DNA of 15,099 bases, taken from positions 1 through 15,099 of the forward strand of contig JBGCFB010000300.1 of the NCBI GenBank assembly GCA_045106685.1, in the 5' to 3' direction. Source of the stretch: JAUIGE01 sp045106685 (GTDB taxonomy: Bacteria > Bacteroidota > Bacteroidia > J057). A program made the translations under genes and the position numbers. Positions 1 to 6,120 of this stretch are shown piece after piece (position 1 is the first letter of the stretch; every line of letters begins with the position of its first letter). The notes under the pieces were generated by a model. That model saw only the letters and a list, made by a program, of their open reading frames with translations. It did no database searches and was not told the DNA's origin.

Positions 1-1325
1 ATCAGATTAAGAAGCGCGTTTTTACAGAAAATGAGGAAGGTGAATTGATCAATATGCTCGCAACAGTAAGTGAGCAGGATGAAGCACTTCGCGTCACGAA
101 TTTGATTCGTGAGCAGAAGCAGCTACTCAATATTTTTAATAGAGCCTTTGCTATGCTCTATCGTACCAATGCGCAATGGCGCGCGATGGAGGACCAATTA
201 CGTCGCGCCAATATTCCTTATCGCATTTACGGAGGGCTTTCTTTTTATCAGCGCAAAGAGGTAAAAGACATCATCGCCTATTTGAGATTGGCGATTAATC
301 CACGTGATGAACAAGCGCTTCTTCGGGTGATCAATTATCCGAAACGAGGCCTTGGCAAAACGAGCATCGACCGTATCGTCATTGCGATGGAGCAGAATAA
401 TATGGACCTCTGGGCTGTACTTCAAAATGTGCAGCACACTGGCATCGGTAATCGTCCGATCGGTATTGTCCGCGAATTTGTCACGATGATCGAGCGCTTC
501 GGCGTGGAAGCACAAAGGCTGACAGCCTATGAGGCTGCCAACTTTATCGCTAAGCAATCGGGTTTGCTCAAAATGCTGCACTCGTCGGATGTTCCGGAAG
601 ATTTGTCTCGCTGGGAAAACGTACAGGAACTCCTCAATGCCGCCCAGCAATTTGGTGATACGGTAGGAGAGCATGATGATAAGCTGGAAAATTATCTCGC
701 AGAGATTTCCCTCTTTACCGATGCAGATCGCGGCGATGATGATGATGATAAAGTGAATCTCATGACGATTCACGCCTCAAAAGGACTGGAGTTTAAGTCG
801 GTATTTCTGGTAGGGATGGAGGAAAATATTTTCCCAAGCGGCATGGTAGAAAGCCGTTCTGATCTGGAAGAAGAGCGTCGCTTATTCTATGTGGCAGTAA
901 CCCGCGCAGAAAAACGCCTGACGATTTCGTTTGCGAAGTCACGCTACCGCTACGGCCAGATTCAGTACAATGAGCCGAGTCGTTTTTTGGAAGAAATGGA
1001 CCCGAAGTATCTCAAGCTTCCGCAGCGTGTTACGGGCAGAACCAGTTCGATGCCGACACCTACTTCACGAGAAGCCCGCTCCAAGCAGCGCATTGTCAAT
1101 CGCAAGAAAGCGAGCGAAGCGAAGCCTGAAATTCCAGCTTCATTTGAACCGACCGATCCGGCCAAGATTCGTCCTGGTCATCAGGTCCTACACCTGAAGT
1201 TTGGCGTAGGGAAGGTAGTTTCCATTGAAGCCGTCGGAGATCAAACCAAGGCGACCGTATTTTTTAACAATAAGGGCCAAAAAGTGCTTTTATTAAAATA
1301 CGCGAAATTGCAGGTGATAGGATAA
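1..1325 (+). CDS. uvrD: UvrD/PcrA-type ATP-dependent DNA helicase, 3' part (5' end outside window)
   Basis: Superfamily 1A 3'-5' helicase acting in nucleotide excision repair, mismatch repair and clearing of replication blocks. The reading frame is open from base 3 and runs off the left edge, so the TTG at 45 is not a real start. Visible parts: motif IV region (AMLYRTNAQWRAMEDQLRRA, about 130-220), the conserved YGGLSFYQRKEVKDI stretch, motif V (MTIHASKGLEF, about 760-795), motif VI (EEERRLFYVAVTRAEKRL, about 865-920), and a C-terminal Tudor-like domain typical of PcrA/UvrD (GHQVLHLKFGVGKVVSIE, about 1175-1230), which in PcrA binds RNA polymerase. The N-terminal Walker A half is missing only because the window starts late. 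Family assignment is firm; whether the local name should be pcrA or uvrD cannot be settled here. Confidence 0.95.
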   Translation, partial: QIKKRVFTENEEGELINMLATVSEQDEALRVTNLIREQKQLLNIFNRAFAMLYRTNAQWRAMEDQLRRANIPYRIYGGLSFYQRKEVKDIIAYLRLAINPRDEQALLRVINYPKRGLGKTSIDRIVIAMEQNNMDLWAVLQNVQHTGIGNRPIGIVREFVTMIERFGVEAQRLTAYEAANFIAKQSGLLKMLHSSDVPEDLSRWENVQELLNAAQQFGDTVGEHDDKLENYLAEISLFTDADRGDDDDDKVNLMTIHASKGLEFKSVFLVGMEENIFPSGMVESRSDLEEERRLFYVAVTRAEKRLTISFAKSRYRYGQIQYNEPSRFLEEMDPKYLKLPQRVTGRTSSMPTPTSREARSKQRIVNRKKASEAKPEIPASFEPTDPAKIRPGHQVLHLKFGVGKVVSIEAVGDQTKATVFFNNKGQKVLLLKYAKLQVIG

Positions 1326-1346
1326 GATTCGTTAGGAATGACAACC

Positions 1347-1409
1347 AGTTGCACTACCTCTGTCAGCGCCTCAGCATCATGCTTAAAGCGCTGACAGAGG
1401 TTAGCAACT
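1347..1409. repeat. long two-step hairpin downstream of the helicase gene
   Basis: A perfect 14-bp inverted repeat (ACCTCTGTCAGCGC at 1356-1369 with GCGCTGACAGAGGT at 1388-1401) encloses an 18-nt loop. A second outer pair, AGTTGC (1347-1352) and GCAACT (1404-1409), extends the stem after a 3/2-nt internal loop. It lies 21 bp after the helicase stop codon and could end transcription. There is no T-run on either side, so it is not a classical intrinsic terminator; it may be a palindromic intergenic repeat. Confidence 0.7.
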
Positions 1410-1448
1410 CTAACAAACATTCGCGATAATCATTAGTAATATTGGTAC

Positions 1449-2504
1449 GTGGAAAAATACTGGGAAATATTTGTCAACGGCTACAGCAACTATGCTGATT
1501 ACGTCTGGAAGGAAATCACTTTTCAGGTGACGCCGCTTTGGAAGAACTACTTCTGGATGCTGATTCTGGTATCGGGCTTTTTCTTTGTGTTGGAAATAGC
1601 GCGTCCCTGGCGAGAAAAGCAGCCGCGATTCCGCAAGGATTTCTGGCTGGACTTTTTCTACATGTTTTTTAATTTTTTCCTTTTCTCTCTACTTATATAT
1701 AATGCCTCTTCCGACGTCCTCGTCAATCTTCTGAACGACGGCATTTTGGCGTTAACCAGTTTTAATCTAAAAGCTTCGAATCCCTTATATGGCTGGCCGC
1801 TTTGGGGCGTACTGCTGACAGGCTTCGTTTTTCGTGATTTTATTCAATGGTGGATTCACCGCTTGTTACATCGTTTGCCCCGCCTTTGGGAATTTCATAA
1901 AGTGCATCATAGCGTGGAGCAAATGGGTTTTGCCGCGCACTTGCGCTATCACTGGATGGAAAATATCGTCTATCGATCCATCGAATATATTCCGCTCGCG
2001 CTGATCGGGATCGGCCTGCACGATTTCTTCCTGATTCACATTTTCACCCTTGCCTGGGGACATTATAATCATGCGAACCTTCATGTGAGCGGACGCGTTA
2101 CGGGCGGAATCGCCTTTGGCTTATTGGGATTATTGGTCGCGAGCACGGGCTTTGACCTGAATTGGCAATATGATGCGTTGGCAGGCTTGGGCGGAGCGCT
2201 TTTGGGCGCGCTTGTCATCGGTCCTTATATGAAGTATATCTTCAACAGCCCTGAGATGCACATTTGGCACCACGCCTACGAACTACCCAAAGAGCGCCGC
2301 ACAGGAGTAAATTTTGGACTCACGCTTGCGATTTGGGATTTTCTCTGGAAAACGAATTACATACCGCACGACGGCCGTGATATTCGCCTTGGCTTCCCTG
2401 GAATCGAGACCTTTCCACATTCATTTATCAGCCAAAACACGCATGGCTTTAGGGATATTGATAATGAAGACCAGGAAGCGAAAATCGACGAGATCGGAAG
2501 TTGA
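1449..2504 (+). CDS. sterol desaturase / fatty acid hydroxylase superfamily membrane protein
   Basis: Integral membrane di-iron oxygenase of the sterol desaturase (FA hydroxylase) superfamily, 351 aa, which hydroxylates or desaturates a lipid substrate using O2; the substrate cannot be told from sequence. The histidine boxes are all present: HRLLH (137-141), HKVHH (150-154), HYNHANLH (205-212) and HIWHH (271-275). Hydrophobic segments lie near 35-50, 66-84, 118-130 and 180-203. Between the third and fourth boxes there is an extra glycine-rich hydrophobic stretch (about 217-262) that most family members lack or have shorter. The start is a GTG at 1449; no upstream in-frame ATG is apparent. It is the first gene of a tight rightward group, and the next gene starts 31 bp after its stop. 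The C-terminus is acidic and probably cytoplasmic. Confidence 0.9.
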   Translation: MEKYWEIFVNGYSNYADYVWKEITFQVTPLWKNYFWMLILVSGFFFVLEIARPWREKQPRFRKDFWLDFFYMFFNFFLFSLLIYNASSDVLVNLLNDGILALTSFNLKASNPLYGWPLWGVLLTGFVFRDFIQWWIHRLLHRLPRLWEFHKVHHSVEQMGFAAHLRYHWMENIVYRSIEYIPLALIGIGLHDFFLIHIFTLAWGHYNHANLHVSGRVTGGIAFGLLGLLVASTGFDLNWQYDALAGLGGALLGALVIGPYMKYIFNSPEMHIWHHAYELPKERRTGVNFGLTLAIWDFLWKTNYIPHDGRDIRLGFPGIETFPHSFISQNTHGFRDIDNEDQEAKIDEIGS

Positions 2505-2534
2505 TTTGATGATGAGCTGATTTGATGATTAGCT
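2503..2534. repeat. two tandem 16-bp direct repeats at the desaturase stop
   Basis: GATTTGATGATGAGCT (2503-2518) is followed directly by GATTTGATGATTAGCT (2519-2534), one mismatch, then the start of a third unit (GATG). The array begins inside the desaturase stop codon and ends at the start codon of the next gene, so it fills the whole spacer. It contains no clear Shine-Dalgarno sequence. Confidence 0.8.
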
Positions 2535-2535
2535 G

Positions 2536-3081
2536 ATGACGGAACATAACATTCATACTCTTGCGCCAAAGGCAGGCTTACGCACGATCATTGAACATGA
2601 TCGGATAGTCGTTAAATCGGTGGCGCGGGCACAGGATGTTTTTGGATTTGTATTGGGGTGCATTATCAGCGCCGTCTTCTTATTTGTTTTTATCGCGTTA
2701 GATGACATTATCCCGAAGTTGATTTTACTGACCTTAGGGATAGGCTCATTCGCTTTTTTCACTCACTATCTTCTGACTCGACTGACCAATTTTATTGCAA
2801 TTTCTGATGATAAAATAGAGGTCCGGAATAACTTAAAAAGACACATATTTTTCCCACAAGACGTATTGCAAGCACAGATCACTAGAGAAACGAGAGCAGT
2901 ACAAAGTCTAAAAAACACAATTCGTGAGGTTCGGAGTATTGAGATTATCATCATTCAGGATTCCAGCAGATATAAAGTCCTCCATTTTCAAATGCCTCAA
3001 AAACACGCGAAACAAGCAAATCAGCTAGGAAATGAAATCCTTGAGTTAATTCAAGACTGGATTAAAGAGCACGAATCCTAA
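2536..3081 (+). CDS. two-helix membrane protein with a possible bacterial PH-like domain
   Basis: Unnamed 181-aa protein. A short N-terminal cytoplasmic piece is followed by two hydrophobic segments (about 35-55 and 60-80) forming a membrane hairpin. A mixed beta/alpha domain comes next, opening with FIAISDDKIEVRNNL, a pattern seen in bacterial PH-like (YdbT-type) membrane proteins, then a beta-rich stretch and a C-terminal amphipathic helix with many charged residues (about 150-181). The PH-like call is inference from hydropathy and pattern, not from a diagnostic motif. The ATG at 2536 follows the tandem repeat directly, and the next gene begins 5 bp after the stop, so the two are probably co-transcribed. 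No catalytic residues are recognisable. Confidence 0.7.
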   Translation: MTEHNIHTLAPKAGLRTIIEHDRIVVKSVARAQDVFGFVLGCIISAVFLFVFIALDDIIPKLILLTLGIGSFAFFTHYLLTRLTNFIAISDDKIEVRNNLKRHIFFPQDVLQAQITRETRAVQSLKNTIREVRSIEIIIIQDSSRYKVLHFQMPQKHAKQANQLGNEILELIQDWIKEHES

Positions 3082-3086
3082 ACACT

Positions 3087-3749
3087 ATGTATACCATCAC
3101 TCGAAACCTGGATGCAGAGGAACAGCAGGTACTCGCGGATTATCTAAAGTCTGTTGAGGATACGAGTAAGGGTAAGTTGAACATTAAGGAACTTGTGGTT
3201 TTTCCAATTTTAATGACCCTTTCAGTAGTACATCTTTATCTATATGGAGATTCTAAATTCGTCTTTGTTTCAGTGATTACGGTTATCATAGGTTTTGTAG
3301 GAAGTTATTATAAAATTCAGACCTACTTTGATAATAAAAAAGAAGCAAAAGAAATGCTCCCCGAAATCATGGTGGACCAGATTGGGTCCACGATTTCTGT
3401 GATTCCTGTAGAGGTTTCGCGAGCTATCAAATTTGAAGGGAGTAGAAAGAAAGGTGCCAAATACCTGTTCGAGATGCCTGGAGGAATATGCTTTTATCTA
3501 TTCGATTGGGACTATGATGAAGACCCAGCTTTTCCTTGCAGCCGTTTTGAAATTTATAAAGACGATTTTATAAAAGAGGCGCTGGGAAGTGATGTAAAAA
3601 TTCTTGGCGAACCGATATCCCCGATTTTTATTGAAGAGCACATAAAAGACAAGTACTTCGAAGGGCATAACTTACCGCTTGAGCTTACTCCATTTGATGG
3701 CTCTTTTGATGACATTCTGAAAAGGCTGGAGCAGCTAGCGAAGTATTAA
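3087..3749 (+). CDS. unknown membrane protein, first of a tandem paralogous pair
   Basis: 220 aa, function not recognised. Order of parts: a polar N-terminal segment (ITRNLDAEEQQVLADY...) of about 35 residues, two hydrophobic segments (about 36-53 and 57-75), then a cytoplasmic domain of about 140 residues containing FYLFDWDYDED, FEIYKDDFI and KILGEPISPI. The next gene is a clear paralogue with the same length and layout. In the first 30 residues 24 are identical, and the ILG(E/D)PISPI motif is shared, whereas the membrane segments have diverged strongly. It starts 5 bp after the upstream gene. The cytoplasmic domain's aromatic and acidic character suggests a binding role, but that is a guess. 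Confidence 0.75.
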   Translation: MYTITRNLDAEEQQVLADYLKSVEDTSKGKLNIKELVVFPILMTLSVVHLYLYGDSKFVFVSVITVIIGFVGSYYKIQTYFDNKKEAKEMLPEIMVDQIGSTISVIPVEVSRAIKFEGSRKKGAKYLFEMPGGICFYLFDWDYDEDPAFPCSRFEIYKDDFIKEALGSDVKILGEPISPIFIEEHIKDKYFEGHNLPLELTPFDGSFDDILKRLEQLAKY

Positions 3750-3765
3750 TATTTTTCTAAAAATC

Positions 3766-4428
3766 ATGCAACCCATTACTCGAAATATAGATGCTGAGGA
3801 ACAGCAGAAACTTGCGGATTATGTAAAATCTGTTGAGGATAGAAGTAAGGGTAAGTTTAATGGAAAGTGGCTAATTGTTTTTTTGGTAATAACCTTACTT
3901 TCCGCCATTCATATCATTTTTCGCTTAGATTCTGAATGGAGGCGACTATCAGTGGCTGCTGGAATATTTGGGGTCATAGGGATTTGGACCATTCTTGAAA
4001 ATTTGATCAAAAAGCGGAAAACTGCCAAAAAAGAATTGCCAGAGCTCCTGTTAGCGCAGATCGGTTCTAAAGTAAACGTTATCTCCATTACGGCATCGCG
4101 TGTGATCCAATTTGAAGAGTATGAAGACGAGGGAGAACTATACCTTATTGAAACACCAGAAGGTGAGTGCTTCTATCTTTGGGACTGGCTATATACGATG
4201 GTAGAAAACTCTCTGTTTCCATCTAGTCAATTTGAAATATTTGTAGAAGGTTATATTCACAATGCATTTGATACTAACATCAAAATCCTGGGAGATCCTA
4301 TTTCTCCGATTATGATAAAAGGTAAAATCAAATGGGATTACTTTGAAAAAGAAGGCTTTCCAGAACCTTTAGAAAAGTTAAATAAATCCTTTGATGAGAT
4401 TCTTGAGGAGTTGAAAATGGGCATCTAA
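3766..4428 (+). CDS. unknown membrane protein, second of a tandem paralogous pair
   Basis: 220 aa, same length and layout as its upstream neighbour: N-terminal ITRNIDAEEQQKLADY, two hydrophobic segments (about 36-52 and 62-79), a basic loop (KKRKTAKK), and a cytoplasmic domain with FYLWDWLYTM, FEIFVEGYI and KILGDPISPI. The similarity is highest at the N-terminus, where even the nucleotide sequence stays close, and in the last third. The ATG is 16 bp after the neighbour's stop, so this is the last gene of a four-gene rightward cluster. It converges on the leftward gene ending at 4498. No known function; the pair arose by local duplication. Confidence 0.75.
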   Translation: MQPITRNIDAEEQQKLADYVKSVEDRSKGKFNGKWLIVFLVITLLSAIHIIFRLDSEWRRLSVAAGIFGVIGIWTILENLIKKRKTAKKELPELLLAQIGSKVNVISITASRVIQFEEYEDEGELYLIETPEGECFYLWDWLYTMVENSLFPSSQFEIFVEGYIHNAFDTNIKILGDPISPIMIKGKIKWDYFEKEGFPEPLEKLNKSFDEILEELKMGI

Positions 4429-4456
4429 AGTCCTGATCTTCTGTTATTTAACATAA

Positions 4457-4473
4457 TATACTAGTTTAGTATA
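4457..4473. promoter_or_regulatory. 17-bp palindrome TATACTA-GTT-TAGTATA between convergent genes
   Basis: Perfect 7-bp arms around a 3-nt centre, in the 69-bp gap between convergent genes. No T-run follows on either strand, so a terminator is doubtful. It contains ACTAGT, as do the two sites flanking the TetR gene, and its arm recurs at 6051-6057 by the acuI start. A protein-binding site is possible. Confidence 0.35.
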
Positions 4474-4497
4474 GCATCAAATCCTAATATTCACACC

Positions 4498-4965
4498 CTA
4501 CACCGTCTTCGCTAAAAATCGCTTCATCCAGGTGTCGCGCAGTGGGCGCTCCCAGAGATTGAGGTCGTCGGTGTGGCTGAGGCTGTTGTCGAATACGGTT
4601 GAATCTGGGCCGAGCTTTCCGCTCTCGATGAGCGGCGCGATTTGCTGAAAAGGAACGGCTTCGATAGCGCCTTCGGTATTGCGAAAAGCAATCATCCCAT
4701 TTTCCAGCCAAGTGAAATTATGCTGCTGCAAAATCGCTTCAACGCCGTGGCGCATACTATCGATAGAACAACCCGATGGACGACCGTCCGATGGATCGGC
4801 TTGCACGATTACAAAGCGATCGTATTGTATTGAGATGCTTCCCTCGACCGGTGTGCCATGCGTTTTCCATTGGCTAAGAAATGCTGCAAAATTAGCCTTT
4901 AGGGCTTCGTTTTGATCATTATTGATCGTATCAGCGAGGGTATATATCCAGGTATGTGTTGTCAT
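4498..4965 (-). CDS. small conserved Bacteroidota protein (often labelled ABC transporter ATPase without a Walker motif)
   Basis: 155 aa from the ATG at 4963-4965 (MTTHTWIYTL). An in-frame ATG at 5016 would place codons inside a hairpin repeat and downstream of no promoter, so the shorter start is preferred. Visible features are FVIVQADPSDGRPSGCSIDS around residues 50-70 and an FT-LENGMIAF strand. The GCSIDS segment matches a Bacteroidota family that databases commonly call ABC transporter ATPase. No Walker A, Walker B or ABC signature is present, so that name is not supported and the function is unknown. A perfect -7 box (4983-4990) lies 17 bp upstream of the ATG. It sits downstream of acuI on the same strand. 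Confidence 0.75.
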   Translation of the reverse strand: MTTHTWIYTLADTINNDQNEALKANFAAFLSQWKTHGTPVEGSISIQYDRFVIVQADPSDGRPSGCSIDSMRHGVEAILQQHNFTWLENGMIAFRNTEGAIEAVPFQQIAPLIESGKLGPDSTVFDNSLSHTDDLNLWERPLRDTWMKRFLAKTV

Positions 4966-4982
4966 GATGGGAAATTGTTTTA

Positions 4983-4990
4983 CAAAATTA
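4983..4990 (-). promoter_or_regulatory. Bacteroidota -7 box (TAATTTTG) for the 155-aa gene
   Basis: Exact match to TAnnTTTG, ending 17 bp before the chosen ATG. A TTG lies 23 bp upstream, slightly farther than usual for the -33 element, inside the neighbouring hairpin repeat. The placement supports the shorter start. Confidence 0.5.
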
Positions 4991-4996
4991 CGGAAA

Positions 4997-5040
4997 ATCC
5001 CTGTGTAGAGACGCAAGATTTTGCACCTCTACACAGGGAT
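4997..5040. repeat. REP-like palindrome between acuI and the 155-aa gene
   Basis: Perfect 14-bp arms, ATCCCTGTGTAGAG (4997-5010) and CTCTACACAGGGAT (5027-5040). After two mismatches the stem continues GCAA/TTGC. The inner part, GTAGAGACGCAAGATTTTGC and then CTCTAC, resembles the GTAG-RG-CG hairpin at 14805-14832. On the minus strand TTTT follows the stem, so it may weakly terminate acuI transcription. Confidence 0.7.
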
Positions 5041-5049
5041 GGTTATCCA

Positions 5050-6042
5050 TCACATACCAACGACGACGCGCCCCTTGGTTTTGCCTGCCAGGATCATATC
5101 GAGATACGTGTCCTTCAGTTCCTCCAATGTGGCATCAGTAGTAGCCGCTGCGAGGTGTTCGTTGATATTCCAATCGGTAGCGAGGCGATTCCATATCTCA
5201 TGGCGAATCGCAAGTGGCGTCTCTGCGGAATCTACGCCCAGGAGATTAACGCCGTTCAATATGAATGGAAAAACTGTCGTCGCGAGCTTGGGAGAAGCGA
5301 CAAGTCCGCAAGTAGCGACAGAACCATTGCGGCCGCAGGCTTTCAATAAGGTGGCGAGGGTGTTTCCCCCGACAGTGTCAATCGCTCCAGCCCATTTTGG
5401 GCGGAGAAGTGGACGACCCGAATCATCGTCGACAGCTGTGCGATCTACGACTTCGCTGGCGCCAAGGCCTGTGAGATAATCGTGCGCATCGGCTTTTCCG
5501 GTTGAAGCGATGACGTCGTAGCCAGCCTTCGCCAAAATGGCGACAGCCATACTTCCCACCCCTCCGGTTGCGCCGGTCACAGCAATTTTACCCATTTCGG
5601 GCTTTTGGCCGCTTTGCTCCATTTTGTACAAAGCTAATGCCGCCGTATAACCCGCAGTTCCCAGCACCATACTTTCCTTCAGCGTCAAAGCCTCGGGCAT
5701 GGGAACTACCCAGTCAGCTGGAACTCGAATATATTCTGCAAAAGCGCCATCAGTATTCATGCCTAAGTCATAACTCGTGCAAATAACGGGCTGACCTTTT
5801 TCAAAACGCGCATCACTACTCGCTTCTACTATCCCTGAAGCGTCGACTCCCGGCGTGTGCGGATATTGTCGAGTGACACCTTTATTACCTGTAGAAGAAA
5901 GTGCGTCTTTATAATTCAATCCAGCAAAGTGTACCCGAATCAAAACTTCCCCTTCTGGAAGTTCATCCGTCGATCGGGTTTCGATAGCACGGCGAAATGT
6001 GTTTTCTTCTTCGTAAATGCGGAGCGCTTTGAATTCAGGCAT
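5050..6042 (-). CDS. acuI: YhdH/AcuI-type NADPH-dependent reductase (acrylyl-CoA reductase family)
   Basis: Medium-chain dehydrogenase/reductase, 330 aa, close to the usual 324-330 aa of YhdH/AcuI. It lacks the zinc ligands of alcohol dehydrogenases. Key stretches: the GroES-like N-terminal domain with HFAGLNYKDAL (38-48), TPGVDASGIV (63-72), the NADPH-binding VTGATGGVGSMA (155-166), a STGK NADP-phosphate pocket (180-183), and GVDSAETP near residue 267. AcuI enzymes reduce acryloyl-CoA to propionyl-CoA, detoxifying an electrophile that arises in propionate or DMSP metabolism. The true substrate here is not provable. The gene stands alone with its own -7 box (6063-6070), which overlaps the upstream gene's terminator. 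A TetR regulator of the AcuR/NemR type lies about 5 kb away. Confidence 0.85.
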   Translation of the reverse strand: MPEFKALRIYEEENTFRRAIETRSTDELPEGEVLIRVHFAGLNYKDALSSTGNKGVTRQYPHTPGVDASGIVEASSDARFEKGQPVICTSYDLGMNTDGAFAEYIRVPADWVVPMPEALTLKESMVLGTAGYTAALALYKMEQSGQKPEMGKIAVTGATGGVGSMAVAILAKAGYDVIASTGKADAHDYLTGLGASEVVDRTAVDDDSGRPLLRPKWAGAIDTVGGNTLATLLKACGRNGSVATCGLVASPKLATTVFPFILNGVNLLGVDSAETPLAIRHEIWNRLATDWNINEHLAAATTDATLEELKDTYLDMILAGKTKGRVVVGM

Positions 6043-6050
6043 GGCGTTTT

Positions 6051-6057
6051 TAGTATA
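6051..6057. promoter_or_regulatory. TAGTATA half-site at the predicted acuI transcription start
   Basis: Identical to one arm of the 4457-4473 palindrome (TATACTA on the minus strand) and one base from the TAGACTA arms at the TetR gene. It lies 8 bp before the acuI ATG and 5 bp after the -7 box, a typical operator position. A 7-bp match in AT-rich DNA is weak evidence alone. Confidence 0.2.
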
Positions 6058-6101
6058 AAAAACAAAAATACACAGCCACGATAAAAGTGACTGTGTATTT
6101 T
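6057..6101 (-). terminator. intrinsic terminator of the FG-GAP/T9SS gene
   Basis: Perfect 11-bp arms, AAAATACACAG (6065-6075) and CTGTGTATTTT (6091-6101), with a one-base mismatch and a further CAC/GTG pair inside. On the minus strand the stem is followed by a T-rich run (TTTTTGTTTTTT). It lies 19 bp downstream of the FG-GAP gene stop. Confidence 0.75.
6063..6070 (-). promoter_or_regulatory. acuI: Bacteroidota -7 box (TATTTTTG) for acuI
   Basis: Exact TAnnTTTG match ending 20 bp before the acuI ATG. It is formed by the descending arm and T-run of the terminator hairpin, so terminator and promoter share the same DNA. No convincing -33 TTTG is seen. Confidence 0.4.
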
Positions 6102-6120
6102 GACAAAATCTTTATTTCTA

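Noticed and set aside
198..773. 191-codon open frame on the minus strand opposite the helicase gene
   Set aside because: It is antisense to conserved helicase motifs and its translation is low-complexity (isoleucine runs opposite the GATGAT stretch) with no family resemblance.
4457..4473. Palindrome considered as a terminator for the convergent genes
   Set aside because: Only a 7-bp AT-rich stem and no T-run on either strand; kept only as a possible protein site.
4966..5016. Upstream in-frame start for the 155-aa protein
   Set aside because: It would encode part of a hairpin repeat and lies upstream of a perfect -7 box; the shorter form starts where the family does.
5021..5479. 152-codon open frame on the + strand within acuI
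   Set aside because: Shadow of the well-supported reductase gene on the other strand.
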